From Mesorhizobium sp. NFR06 (GTDB taxonomy: Bacteria; Pseudomonadota; Alphaproteobacteria; Rhizobiales; Rhizobiaceae): a stretch of 64,000 bases of DNA. Positions 1-8,288 of this stretch are shown here, piece by piece. The stretch lies in the NCBI RefSeq assembly GCF_900115245.1, contig NZ_FOVT01000008.1, forward strand, positions 124,001 through 188,000, written 5' to 3'. Numbering within the stretch: the stretch's first letter is position 1; every line of letters starts with the position of its first letter. A program made the translations under genes and the position numbers. The notes below the pieces were generated by a model. The model was not told the DNA's origin. It saw only the letters and a list, made by a program, of their open reading frames with translations, and searched no databases.

Positions 1-1
1 T

Positions 2-520
2 CTGGCGGGCGAGCGTCTGAGCCCGCTTCAGACCGTTGGCGTCGTTCTCGCCGCGCTTGGCATCATGAGCCTTTCGCTTGGCAAAGGGCGCGCGGCAAAG
101 ACATCGATCCTCTATGCGCTGGCGACCGGTGCGATCATCGCGGCCTATGCAACTATCGATGCCATCGGTGTCCGGTTGGCGGGAAGCTCAAGCGCCTACA
201 CGGCCTGGGTGTTGTTGGTCTACGGCGTGCTGCTGCCGGTGACCTTCATCGTCTACCGCGGCAGGCTCACGGTGGACTTTCGGTCGCCCGACGCGCTGAA
301 AGCGCTCGGCGGCGGAATTTTCGCCCTGATCGCTTATTGCGCCGTGGTCGCGGCCTTCGCTCTGGGGCCGGCCGGTCCGGTTACGGCCATCCGCGAGACG
401 AGCGTGGTTTTCGCGGTGCTGATCGGAAGGCTGTTCCTGGGAGAGACACTGACGCCGAAGCGGATTGCGGCCTGCGGCGTTGTCGCGCTGGGCGCGATCT
501 GCCTTGGCTATCAAGGGTAA
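2..520 (+). CDS. EamA/DMT-family permease, 3' part
   Basis: The reading frame is open from the first bases of the window, so the true start lies upstream and only the C-terminal part is present. The visible product alternates hydrophobic helices with short loops. Its second half has the order typical of the second EamA repeat: a helix, then a segment with 'GPAGPVTAIRETSVVFAVLIG', then 'LGETLTPKRIAACGVVALG'. EamA proteins are inner-membrane exporters of small metabolites, amino acids or purines; the substrate cannot be read from sequence. The gene converges with the MaoC gene 14 bases away. The family call is firm, the substrate unknown. Confidence 0.85.
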   Translation: MAGERLSPLQTVGVVLAALGIMSLSLGKGRAAKTSILYALATGAIIAAYATIDAIGVRLAGSSSAYTAWVLLVYGVLLPVTFIVYRGRLTVDFRSPDALKALGGGIFALIAYCAVVAAFALGPAGPVTAIRETSVVFAVLIGRLFLGETLTPKRIAACGVVALGAICLGYQG

Positions 521-534
521 CGCCCTACCGGCCT

Positions 535-1032
535 CTATGCCCCTGCCCGCTTGCGGCGCTCATACATCATCACCAGCGTCTCGGCGGTCAATGCCGGCTT
601 CTGCTCACCTTCGATCTCGACGGTGTTGGCCGCCCTCATCAGATACTGGCCGGGGCCGCGATCCTCCATGGAGAGCAGGGTGGTGCGCAGCCTGATACGC
701 GCGCCGGCTCTTACCGGCGCGAGGAACCGGACTTTGTCGAAACCATAGTTGAAAGCGGCCTGCGTGTTTTCCGGCACGATGCCCATTTCAAGGGCCAGCG
801 CGCCGATGATCGACAAAGTCAAATAGCCATGCGCGATCGTGGTGCGGAACGGGCTGTGCCGTTTTGCCCGCTCGGGATCGACATGGATCCACTGATGGTC
901 GCCCGTGCATTCGGCGAACTGGTCGATGCGCCGCTGGTCGACCGTCGTCCAGTCCGACACGCCAAGCTCCTGGCCAGACATCGTGCGCAACTGCTCGAAG
1001 GTCGGCGGCGTTCTCGGCCGTGTTTCAGTCAT
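535..1032 (-). CDS. MaoC-family (R)-enoyl-CoA hydratase
   Basis: Single hotdog-fold hydratase of 165 residues. The hydratase-2 signature is visible as 'FAECTGDHQWIHVDPERA', with the Asp45 and His50 pair that serves as catalytic dyad in PhaJ/MaoC enzymes, followed by 'HGYLTLS'. These enzymes hydrate trans-2-enoyl-CoA to (R)-3-hydroxyacyl-CoA and can feed polyhydroxyalkanoate synthesis. The phasin gene follows upstream on the same strand, which fits a PHA context, but the two are separated by 178 bases and may not be co-transcribed. I chose the ATG that begins MTETRPRTPP; a longer frame to 1068 exists but adds residues unlike the family. Confidence 0.85.
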   Translation of the reverse strand: MTETRPRTPPTFEQLRTMSGQELGVSDWTTVDQRRIDQFAECTGDHQWIHVDPERAKRHSPFRTTIAHGYLTLSIIGALALEMGIVPENTQAAFNYGFDKVRFLAPVRAGARIRLRTTLLSMEDRGPGQYLMRAANTVEIEGEQKPALTAETLVMMYERRKRAGA

Positions 1033-1210
1033 TCCTGCTTTCCCGTCATTCCGCCTTCTCCCGACCATGAAGCGGCAACCTCTGTCAATTCATGGATCCG
1101 CGATTTTCGCCGGTAGAGTTGATGCTTTTACGGCAAGCCGAGAACGCGCCGCGCTTGGGCCAGTTGCATCGCATGTCGGTCGATGGTGAGTTCCGAAACC
1201 GCCGGATAAG

Positions 1211-1639
1211 CTATTTCTTTTCGTAGCCGGCGCGTACTTCCGCCATCGCATCCGTGATCCGGTCGCGCAGAATTTCGATCGATTCGGTGCTGGATTTGCG
1301 CACAAGGTCAGCCACTTCGCTGGCATTCTTCAGCGTCGTCTCGAACGACCGGCGGGCAAATTCGGCCTGCTTGGTCATCAGGTCCTGCGGATTGCCGGCC
1401 GCCTGATAGTTCTGTGCCATCCGGGTGATCTCGTGCATGGCGTTCTGCACCATCTCATGCTGCTTCGCCAGCACCGAGGACGCGCCGGCGGCACTTGCCC
1501 TTGCCGACTTTTCCAGCGCTTCGAGGTTCTTGCGGTGGTGGTCGAGGATCGCCTGGACGTCGACATTCGGCAGTTTCAAGTCGCGGCCGAACCTGCTGAA
1601 CATGTCGAGGAACGAGTCGGAATCCGGTTGTTTTGCCAT
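1211..1639 (-). CDS. Phasin family protein (PHA granule-associated)
   Basis: Product of 142 residues, rich in Ala, Gln, Glu and Lys and predicted to be almost entirely helical, with no signal peptide or membrane segment. The central amphipathic region around 'HHRKNLEALEKSARASA' and the later 'MTKQAEFARRSFETTLKNA' match the usual phasin_2 layout. Phasins coat polyhydroxybutyrate granules and control their size and number. The start was chosen at MAKQPDSD because GGGAGG lies six bases upstream; the frame extends further but lacks a ribosome site. The MaoC hydratase next door supports a PHA role by inference. Confidence 0.85.
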   Translation of the reverse strand: MAKQPDSDSFLDMFSRFGRDLKLPNVDVQAILDHHRKNLEALEKSARASAAGASSVLAKQHEMVQNAMHEITRMAQNYQAAGNPQDLMTKQAEFARRSFETTLKNASEVADLVRKSSTESIEILRDRITDAMAEVRAGYEKK

Positions 1640-1704
1640 GCTCTGCCTCCCGTTTACCGCGCATGCGGTGCCCTGCAAGGAGAATAGTGCGCGCTGGGCT
1701 CCCG

Positions 1705-3000
1705 TCAATTGACGAGAAACAGCCGCTCCGCCGTGTAGAGCGCGAGGCCGGCGAGCCCGCCGATGACCATGCCGTTGAAACGGATATATTGCAGGTCCTT
1801 GCCGATGTTCATCTCGATCAGTCGCGTCAGTTGCCCCAGATCCCAGCGCTTGACCTGGTCGGCGATGAATTTCGACACCCCGCTCTTCTGGCTTTCGACG
1901 AACGAAGCCAGCGCCACGACAAAACCCTGGTTCATGTCGGCCCGGATCTGAGCGTCGTCGGCCAGATGCCGGCCGACCTCGACGAACATGCCTGCGAGGT
2001 GCTCGCGGATCATCGAGTTCGGCGCATTGGCGTCCTGCTCGATGAACAGCCGCAGGCTTGCCCAGGCATCGCCTGCCAGCCCCCTCACCTCCGGACGGCC
2101 GAGAAAATCGCGCTTCAGCTTCTCGGCGCGCCTTGCATATTGCTTCGAGGTCCTGAGCCGCTCGATGAAGCCAAGCGTGAAGCGGTCGAATTCGGCGCGC
2201 ATCGGATGATCGGGATCGGCCCGCACCTCGTCGAGCAACGCACCCGCCGAAGCGACGATCTTCTTCAAGAGATAGGCATCGGCACGGAACAGGTTGAACA
2301 GCGACGGCAATTCCTCGCGGATCTTTTCGCGCATCGCAGCCAGCGCCTGCTCGTCGTTGAGGAAACGCCCGACGACACGGGTGAATTCATCGAACAGCTT
2401 CTGGTGACGGCGATCGTCGGTGAGCGCCGACAGAAGGTCCGCCGCGAGCGGCGCCAGCGGCACCTTCTCGAACTGCGCCAGCATGCGGCTGGTGACGAAG
2501 TCGCGCAGCCCGGATTGCTCCACGGCCGTCAATGTCTGCGGCACCAGCCGGGCGACGAATCGCGACAGGCCGGCGGCGCGCTCGGCATCGGCCAGCCAGT
2601 CGGCGACCAGGGCGGCGAAGTCGACCTCGGCAAGCTTTTCGCGCACCGGCTCCGGCGCCAGGAAGTTGGCCTCGATGAAGCGGCCGAGATTGTCGGCGAT
2701 GCGGTGCTGGTTCTCCGGAATGATGGCGGTGTGCGGGATCGGCAGCCCGAGCGGTCGCCTGAACAGCGCGACCACCGCATACCAGTCGGCCAGGCCGCCA
2801 ATGGTCGCCGCCTCGGCGAAGGCGGCGACCAAACCGAGCCACGGATAGTTGCCCTGGAAAGACTTGGCGATCGCGAAGACCAGGACGCAAACGGCGAGAG
2901 CGGCGGCAGCGATGAATTTGGTCCGCCGCAATGCGGAGAGCTTGGCTTGCGCATCGACGTCGAATCGAACCGGCGCGAGGGCCGGAGCTGACTGTGACAT
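1705..3000 (-). CDS. DUF445 (YjiN-like) membrane protein
   Basis: Product of 431 residues. Residues about 25 to 75 hold two hydrophobic segments, followed by the motif 'GLADWYAVVALFRRPLGLPIPHTAII', characteristic of DUF445/YjiN. The long middle part is helical and charged. The C-terminus ends with another hydrophobic stretch and 'GGLAGLALYTAERLFL', as in most family members. The family's function is not established; a membrane-anchored scaffold role has been suggested. The start is placed at MSQSAPALAP; a GTG ten codons upstream is possible, but AGGAAACGG sits about eleven bases before the ATG. Confidence 0.85.
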   Translation of the reverse strand: MSQSAPALAPVRFDVDAQAKLSALRRTKFIAAAALAVCVLVFAIAKSFQGNYPWLGLVAAFAEAATIGGLADWYAVVALFRRPLGLPIPHTAIIPENQHRIADNLGRFIEANFLAPEPVREKLAEVDFAALVADWLADAERAAGLSRFVARLVPQTLTAVEQSGLRDFVTSRMLAQFEKVPLAPLAADLLSALTDDRRHQKLFDEFTRVVGRFLNDEQALAAMREKIREELPSLFNLFRADAYLLKKIVASAGALLDEVRADPDHPMRAEFDRFTLGFIERLRTSKQYARRAEKLKRDFLGRPEVRGLAGDAWASLRLFIEQDANAPNSMIREHLAGMFVEVGRHLADDAQIRADMNQGFVVALASFVESQKSGVSKFIADQVKRWDLGQLTRLIEMNIGKDLQYIRFNGMVIGGLAGLALYTAERLFLVN

Positions 3001-3140
3001 GGAAAGGCCGTTTCCTATTTGCACCTGCACCTATCTAGTGCCTGCCCCGGCGAAACGCTCGCTCGAAGCGCCGGGGCATGTCGGGCCGCGCGCCGACACG
3101 AACAGAAAGTTGACACGATTATTCAGCTATGTAGCGGTCC

Positions 3141-3161
3141 AGTCTGGAATTGTTCCAAACT
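3141..3161. promoter_or_regulatory. Palindromic operator candidate upstream of rirA (ICE/Irr-box-like)
   Basis: Nine-base arms AGTCTGGAA and TTCCAAACT flank the trinucleotide TTG with a single mismatch, 44 bases before the rirA start codon. The layout resembles the rhizobial iron-control element bound by Irr (roughly TTTAGAA-N3-TTCTAAA), but two positions differ. Binding by Irr or RirA itself is inference. Confidence 0.45.
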
Positions 3162-3205
3162 ATGGGCCATATTCGGCTCAAGCTAATATTTTCGCGAGGA
3201 ATACC

Positions 3206-3667
3206 ATGCGGCTCACGCGCCAGACCAACTATGCGATGCGCATCCTGATGTATTGCGCCGCAAATACCGACAGGCTGAGCCGAATCCCCGAGATCGCCGC
3301 CGCCTATTCGGTTTCGGAGCTGTTCCTGTTCAAGATCCTGCAGCCGCTGGTCGAGGCCGGCCTGGTCGAAACCGTGCGCGGTCGCAATGGCGGCGTGCGG
3401 CTAGGCCGCGCGGCGGAGCAGATCAACCTGTTCGATGTCGTGCGCGTCACCGAGGAGAGTTTCGCCATGGCCGAGTGCTTCGAGAACGACGCCGCGGAAT
3501 GCCCGCTGGTCGACAGCTGCGCCCTGAATTCGGCGCTGCGCGAGGCGCTCAACGCCTTCTTCGCCGTGCTTTCCCGCTACACGATCGCCGACCTCGTCGC
3601 CGCGCGGCCGAACATGCGCCATCTGCTCGGCATCGACCTTCTGGAACAGCGCGCCCCGGCGGCGTAA
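3206..3667 (+). CDS. rirA: Rrf2-family iron-responsive regulator RirA
   Basis: Product of 153 residues that follows the RirA pattern throughout. It opens MRLTRQTNYAMRILMYCAAN, has a winged-helix region up to about residue 65 ('SELFLFKILQPL', 'VETVRGRNGGVRL'), then 'FAMAECFEN'. Cysteines at 91, 99 and 105 are the positions that bind the Fe-S cluster in RirA. RirA represses iron-uptake genes when iron is sufficient and loses its cluster when iron falls. The neighbouring convergent hmu genes are classic RirA targets, and an IRO-like site lies in their promoter. The chosen ATG has GCGAGGA upstream. I consider RirA much more likely than NsrR or IscR because of the match in length and cysteine spacing. 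Confidence 0.93.
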   Translation: MRLTRQTNYAMRILMYCAANTDRLSRIPEIAAAYSVSELFLFKILQPLVEAGLVETVRGRNGGVRLGRAAEQINLFDVVRVTEESFAMAECFENDAAECPLVDSCALNSALREALNAFFAVLSRYTIADLVAARPNMRHLLGIDLLEQRAPAA

Positions 3668-3740
3668 TCGCGCTCTGCGGCTTGATTCTCGAACGGCGCC
3701 GCCGCCCGCGACTTCCCGGGTGCGACGCCGCCCACGACTT

Positions 3741-3945
3741 CGTCATTCTAGGGCGGAGCAAGGAGCGCAGCGACGCAGCGCAGACCCCTGGAATCCATGC
3801 CGTGACCTCCGAGCGTCACGGCGGTGCGGAACTGGCGACGTCGGCGCCAGCGGATCTTCTGGATCGCTGCATTCTTGTTTGGTGTAACGGAATGGATCCT
3901 CGGGTCTCCGCGTCCGCTTCGCTCCCGCTCCGCCCGTGGATGACG
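3741..3945. repeat. Dispersed palindromic intergenic repeat, copy A
   Basis: Begins CGTCATTC and ends GGATGACG, so its ends are inverted complements. Internal blocks include 'TGGAATCCATGCCGTGACC' and 'GGAATGGATCC', followed by 'CGCTTCGCTCCC'. The same order of blocks recurs at 32916-33129, 39679-39851 and 44969-45149. It fills the gap between the converging rirA and hmuV genes. Short reading frames here are by-products of the repeat. Confidence 0.85.
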
Positions 3946-3959
3946 ATGTCGGGAATGGC

Positions 3960-4748
3960 CTAAGCCGCCGACTGCGGCAGCACGAACGGCACGCTCCCTG
4001 CAGGAAGCGCACCGACCTTCAAACGGCAGTCGAACACCTTTTCGATCAGCTCGTCGTTGAGCACGTCCGTTGGCGCCCCGGCAGCGGCCAGTTGGCCGTG
4101 ATGCAGCACGAAAATGCGATCGGCATACATGGCGGTCAAATTGAGGTCGTGCAGGATCGCCACCACGCCCCCGCCGCGCCGTGCGAAATCGCGGGCGATG
4201 TTCATGATGATGAGCTGATGCTTGACGTCGAGGCTGGAGACCGGCTCGTCGAGGAACAAGTAGCGCGGCCGCCCTTCGAGCCCCGGCGCCCAGACCTGGC
4301 ACAGCACGCGCGCAAGCTGCACGCGCTGCTGCTCGCCGCCGGAAAGCTCCTGGTAGAATCGCCCGGCAAACCCGTCGAGATCGACACGCGCCAGCGCCCG
4401 CTCAGGCAGGCGCGCATCTTCGCCGGGCAGCGCGCCCGAGCGCCCGCCGATCAGGCCAAGGCGCACGATCTCGCGTACGGTGAAGGGAAAGGACAGCGCC
4501 GTCGACTGCGGCAGCACGGCGCGCAGCGTTGCCGCTTCGACCGGCTTCATGACCGACAGGTCGTGACCGTTGAGCGTGACGGTACCGGTATAGGCGAGCT
4601 CGCCGGTCAACGCCTTGAGCAAGGTCGTCTTGCCGGATCCGTTCGGCCCGACGATGGCCGAGACCTCACCGGGCCGCGCCGCGAAGTCGACATGCGACAC
4701 GATGCGCTTGCCGCCGATCGCCACTGAGATATCGCGCGCTTCGACCAT
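3960..4748 (-). CDS. hmuV: Haem ABC transporter ATP-binding protein HmuV
   Basis: ATPase of 262 residues. Walker A is at residues 34-42 (GPNGSGKTT), the ABC signature LSGGEQQ at 135-141, Walker B YLFLDEP at 163-169 and the switch histidine at 200 (AILHDLN). It should power haem import through HmuU in the inner membrane. It is the last gene of hmuPSTUV, seven bases after hmuU. The start MVEARDIS was chosen because the longer open frame overlaps hmuU and has no ABC homology. It converges with rirA across repeat copy A. Confidence 0.93.
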   Translation of the reverse strand: MVEARDISVAIGGKRIVSHVDFAARPGEVSAIVGPNGSGKTTLLKALTGELAYTGTVTLNGHDLSVMKPVEAATLRAVLPQSTALSFPFTVREIVRLGLIGGRSGALPGEDARLPERALARVDLDGFAGRFYQELSGGEQQRVQLARVLCQVWAPGLEGRPRYLFLDEPVSSLDVKHQLIIMNIARDFARRGGGVVAILHDLNLTAMYADRIFVLHHGQLAAAGAPTDVLNDELIEKVFDCRLKVGALPAGSVPFVLPQSAA

Positions 4749-4755
4749 GGCAGAC

Positions 4756-5856
4756 TCACAAATCGACGATGCCGCGCTTGCGCAACAGGATCCACAGGAA
4801 GAAGGGCGCGCCGGCGACGGCGGTGACGATGCCGATCGGCAGCTCGGCCGGCGCGACGATGGTGCGGGCGACCGCGTCGGCGAGCAGAAGCAGCGACGCG
4901 CCGAGCAGGGCCGAGGCCGGCAGCAGATAGCGGTTGTCCGGGCCGATCGCCAGGCGCAGGACATGCGGCACGACGATGCCGATGAAACCGATGCCGCCGC
5001 TCACCGCGACCGAAGCGCCGACCGCCGCCGAACCCCCCACGATGGCCGTGTACTTCAACCGCTGCACCGGAATGCCGAGATGCCCGGCGGTTGCTTCGCC
5101 AAGCGCCAGCGCGTTGAGGCCGCGCGCCAGGAACGGCATTGCCGACAGCGCCAGCACGATCACCGGCCCGACGGTGCCGATCTTCGGCCAGGTTGCGCCG
5201 GCAAGCGAACCGAGCTGCCAGAAGGTCAGGTCACGCAACTGGCGATCGTCGGCCATGAAGATAAGGATGCCGGTGAGCGCCATGGCAAGGGCGTTGATGG
5301 CGATGCCGGCAAGCAGCATCGTGGCGACCGACGTCCGCCCCTGGCGCGTGGCGATGGCATAAAGCAGCAAGGTCACCGCCAGACCGCCGACGAACGCCGC
5401 AAGCGGCAGCGCGAGCGTGCCAAGCGCGAGCGTGCCCGGTGCAAGCCAGGTCGTGCCGAGCACAATGATCGCCACCGCGCCGAGGCTGGAGCCGGCGGAA
5501 ACGCCGATCAGTCCGGGATCGGCAAGCGGATTGCGGAACAGCCCCTGCATTACCGCCCCGCAGACGGCGAGCGCGGCGCCGATGAGCACGCCGAGCAGCA
5601 CGCGCGGCATGCGGATGTCATAGACGATCAGCCGGTCCCGCCCCGCAAGCGCCGCATCGGCAGGCACGGCGCCCGTAAACCAGTCGCGGATGACGCGCAC
5701 GGCTGAGGCGTCGGAAGCACCCGATGTCAGCGACAGGAAAACGGAGAGCGCGAGCGCCAGGCACAACAGCAGGATGACGAGCCTTGCTCGCGCCGAGCGG
5801 TCGCCATCGGCTTTCATCACCCTGCCCGGCGTGCCGGCAATAGACAGTTCGGCCAT
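4756..5856 (-). CDS. hmuU: Haem ABC transporter permease HmuU (FecCD family)
   Basis: Permease of 366 residues with the roughly ten hydrophobic segments of the FecCD/BtuC fold. Clear family motifs are 'RMPRVLLGVLIGAALAVCGA', 'NPLADPGLIGVSAGSSLGA' and 'GGIGFIGIVVPHVLRL'. It forms the transmembrane channel for haem with HmuV. It follows hmuT by six bases and precedes hmuV by seven, so the genes are almost certainly co-transcribed and translationally close. The first fourteen residues before MKADGD may not be translated, since an internal Met is also plausible. Confidence 0.93.
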   Translation of the reverse strand: MAELSIAGTPGRVMKADGDRSARARLVILLLCLALALSVFLSLTSGASDASAVRVIRDWFTGAVPADAALAGRDRLIVYDIRMPRVLLGVLIGAALAVCGAVMQGLFRNPLADPGLIGVSAGSSLGAVAIIVLGTTWLAPGTLALGTLALPLAAFVGGLAVTLLLYAIATRQGRTSVATMLLAGIAINALAMALTGILIFMADDRQLRDLTFWQLGSLAGATWPKIGTVGPVIVLALSAMPFLARGLNALALGEATAGHLGIPVQRLKYTAIVGGSAAVGASVAVSGGIGFIGIVVPHVLRLAIGPDNRYLLPASALLGASLLLLADAVARTIVAPAELPIGIVTAVAGAPFFLWILLRKRGIVDL

Positions 5857-5862
5857 GACCGC

Positions 5863-6771
5863 TCAGTCCGTGACCTGGTTGCCATAGAGCGAGACAGCGA
5901 GATCGTGAACAGCTTCGGCCGTACGCGGCCCGAAGCCCAGCAGATAGCCGCCATCCATGCTGATCACCTTACGGGCCGCGCCCGCCGGCGTCGAAGCGAT
6001 CGACGGATTGGCGAACAGCTCGTCTTCCGAGATCGGCGGCCCGGCATTCCGCATGGTCAGGATAATATCCGGCCTGGCGGTGACGATCGCCTCGTCCGAC
6101 ATCTGCTTGTAGCCGGAGAAGCCCTCGACCGCGTTGACCGCGCCGGCCAGCTTGATGATGCCGTCACCGGCCGTGTCGCCGCCGGCGGCAAGGATCTTGC
6201 CGCCCTGCGTCGAAAGCACGAACAGGATGCGCTTGCGTTCCTTGATCGAGGCCGTCTGCTTTTCCGCCGCCTTCAGCTTCGCATCCATCCCGGCCGCCAG
6301 CTTCTCGGCCTTGGCGTCGACGCCGAGCGCCTTGCCGACGATACGGATCTTTTTAAGGATGCCTTCATGGCTGTAATGCTCGGGCACCTCGATGAAAGGC
6401 ACGCTCGACTTCTTCAAGACCTCGACCGCTTCCTTCGGGCCGCTGCCATGCAATGCCAGGATTCCGCTCGGATTGACCGACAAGACCCCCTCCGGCGACA
6501 ACGCACGCATATAGCCGACATCGGGAAGTTTCAGTGCCTCCCTGGGGTAGTAGCTCGTCGAATCGCGGGCGACGAGATGCCCTTCTTCGCCGAGCGCATA
6601 GACGATCTCGGTGATCGAGCCGCCGACCGAGACGATGCGCGAGGTGTCGGAGAAGACGGTGGTAGCCTCGTCAGCGCCGGCCGGCGACGCCGTGAAAGCA
6701 AGCAAGCTAGCGAACAGCGGCGCAAGCGCCGCGCGAATCCGGAAATGAACACGCATTGGGTCTTGCCTCAT
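5863..6771 (-). CDS. hmuT: Haem-binding periplasmic protein HmuT
   Basis: Periplasmic binding protein of 302 residues with a signal peptide (positively charged start, hydrophobic 'LAPLFASLLAFTASPAGA', cleavage near AGADEA). The type III binding-protein domain starts at 'RIVSVGGSITEIVYALG', and 'RDSTSYYP' contains a tyrosine pair of the kind used for haem ligation in this family. It delivers haem to HmuUV. The annotated ATG overlaps the hmuS stop codon as ATGA, suggesting coupling. A second ATG five codons on has GAGG ten bases upstream and may be the real start. Confidence 0.92.
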   Translation of the reverse strand: MRQDPMRVHFRIRAALAPLFASLLAFTASPAGADEATTVFSDTSRIVSVGGSITEIVYALGEEGHLVARDSTSYYPREALKLPDVGYMRALSPEGVLSVNPSGILALHGSGPKEAVEVLKKSSVPFIEVPEHYSHEGILKKIRIVGKALGVDAKAEKLAAGMDAKLKAAEKQTASIKERKRILFVLSTQGGKILAAGGDTAGDGIIKLAGAVNAVEGFSGYKQMSDEAIVTARPDIILTMRNAGPPISEDELFANPSIASTPAGAARKVISMDGGYLLGFGPRTAEAVHDLAVSLYGNQVTD

Positions 6772-7829
6772 GCAGCGGTCGGGCTGGGAATGCGGGGCAG
6801 GTTCTCGGCGAGAAAACGCCAGTCCTCGCGCTCGCCCTCGCCTTCATGGCGCTTGCCGAAGAACTGGATGATCATCCCGCCATTGGCGTCATAAGCCTCG
6901 AGCGAGGTGACATGGCCGTCCTTGGTCGGCTTGCGCACCGCCCAGACTTCGTGGATGTGATCGGTCCGCAGATGCAGGTGGAAGGTCTCGTCGAGCACGT
7001 TGATCCACGGGCCCATCGGCTTGACGGACTTGACCGGGCTGGAATGGATCTGGATGCAGCCGCGATTGCCCACGAAGCACATGATCGGCGTCTCGCCTGC
7101 CGCGGCGTGATGGAACATGGCGCTCACCGCGTCCTTGTCGAGCAGCCAGGCATAGTCCTGGCCGACCATGCGCACCGCCTCGCGGCGGCTGAGCTTCAGC
7201 GTCTTCAGCATGCCGAAGAACTGATGCACGTCGGTGAGCCGGCTCCAGCGGTCGCGCAGGTCGTCGATCGTCGCGACCGAACCCTGCGCTCCGCCTTCGC
7301 TTTCCCGAACATTTGCGGCGACCGCAACGGTCGGCTCCTGGTTAGGCGATTCGAGGCTCGCCACCAGTTTTTGGTAGGCATAGAGGTTCGACGCCGGCCG
7401 CAGATGCACCTTGTGCACGGCCTCGCCCGCCGCGTCGAAGAACTGCAGGCTGCGGCGGATGTCGCCGCCGTCGCGCTTCTCGACGGCGAAGCCATGCGCC
7501 CAGACCTTCGGGAAGATGCGCAGGTCGATGTCTTCGCCCAGCACCATGGCGTTGTGATTGCCGGTGACGACCTTGTCGTAGACGCCGATCTTTTCGTGCA
7601 CGGCGCTTTCGTTGCGGGTCAGCGCCATGACCTCGCCGACCGCCTCCAGGCCGGTCAGCAGATCGTTGACGCGCGGCTCGACACGGACAGCGCCGATGCC
7701 GCAATGCGCCGCGACCAGCTCCGCTTCCGAAATGCCCAGTTGTGCGGCGAGATCGCGCTCCCGCATTTTCGGATTGTCTTCCCGCGCCCGCCGGATGTCT
7801 TCCGGTGACAGCTTAACGCGCTGGTCCAT
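6768..7829 (-). CDS. hmuS: Hemin-degrading/transport factor HmuS
   Basis: Cytoplasmic protein of 353 residues with the two-repeat HemS/ChuX-like architecture: a first half with 'GEVMALTRNESAVHEKIGVY' and a second with 'MFHHAAAGETPIMCFVGN' and 'HLHLRTDHIHEVWAVRKP'. HemS/HmuS proteins bind incoming haem and either hand it on or degrade it. The start MDQRVKLSPED has AGGTGG six bases upstream; a TTG five codons earlier is less likely. It sits between hmuP and hmuT in the operon. Whether it cleaves haem here cannot be decided from sequence, which matters because the IsdG-type haem monooxygenase at 12119 is broken. Confidence 0.92.
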   Translation of the reverse strand: MDQRVKLSPEDIRRAREDNPKMRERDLAAQLGISEAELVAAHCGIGAVRVEPRVNDLLTGLEAVGEVMALTRNESAVHEKIGVYDKVVTGNHNAMVLGEDIDLRIFPKVWAHGFAVEKRDGGDIRRSLQFFDAAGEAVHKVHLRPASNLYAYQKLVASLESPNQEPTVAVAANVRESEGGAQGSVATIDDLRDRWSRLTDVHQFFGMLKTLKLSRREAVRMVGQDYAWLLDKDAVSAMFHHAAAGETPIMCFVGNRGCIQIHSSPVKSVKPMGPWINVLDETFHLHLRTDHIHEVWAVRKPTKDGHVTSLEAYDANGGMIIQFFGKRHEGEGEREDWRFLAENLPRIPSPTAA

Positions 7830-7882
7830 GTCGTCCACCTGCAATGCGTGATGTCTGCTCGTCTACCGCCCGCCGACACTGA

Positions 7883-8089
7883 TCATTTGTTGAGGATCAG
7901 CTTGCCCTGGCGCGTGATCTTCAGCCGGTAAAGCGCGCCATGATGCTCGATGCCGATCTCATGTTCGCCTTGGAACAGCGTGTTGCTGGACAGCGTCCTC
8001 ACCGCCATCGGCACCCTTTCGTAGCGCATTTGCGTGTCCTCCGAACGGCGGACGCGGTAGCGGAAGTCATTGGGATTGTGCGTGTTCAT
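7883..8089 (-). CDS. hmuP: Hemin uptake protein HmuP
   Basis: Small protein of 68 residues carrying the HmuP signature in its C-terminal half: 'LFQGEHEIGIEHHGALYRLK', followed by 'ITRQGKLILNK'. In Bradyrhizobium, HmuP is needed for haem uptake and acts as a co-activator at the hmuR promoter. Its place here, first in the operon and divergent from hmuR, fits that. The start MNTHNPNDF was chosen because AAAGGGA lies just upstream; the frame runs twenty codons further without family similarity. Confidence 0.9.
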   Translation of the reverse strand: MNTHNPNDFRYRVRRSEDTQMRYERVPMAVRTLSSNTLFQGEHEIGIEHHGALYRLKITRQGKLILNK

Positions 8090-8153
8090 AGGGTCGGTCC
8101 CTTTGCTCTGCCGGCCACCTGCCGGCTGCCTCGTAAAATGCCGATTCAATTCT

Positions 8154-8168
8154 TGACTAGAATAATCA
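8154..8168. promoter_or_regulatory. IRO-box-like site between hmuP and hmuR
   Basis: TGA-N9-TCA (TGACTAGAATAATCA) matches the iron-responsive operator assigned to RirA in rhizobia. It is located in the 199-base divergent region, 65 bases from the hmuP start and 121 from the hmuR start, so one site could repress both. The match to the consensus is visible; RirA binding is inferred. Confidence 0.65.
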
Positions 8169-8288
8169 TGTTTACTAGTCAGTGCATTACCGGACTAAAT
8201 GAGTCAAGATTTAAGACGCCGGTCATGATCAAAAATGCGAGCGAGCCCCTGGCCAGCCAGCTACGAGCCTGGAAATTGGAGTTGGGGC

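Noticed and set aside
1033..1210. Possible small gene between the MaoC and phasin genes
   Set aside because: The frames here are short, have no ribosome site and no coding-like composition; I see only intergenic sequence.
3748..4302. Minus-strand frame crossing repeat copy A into hmuV
   Set aside because: It reads through the palindromic repeat and an alternative frame of hmuV; several similar frames arise in the other repeat copies.
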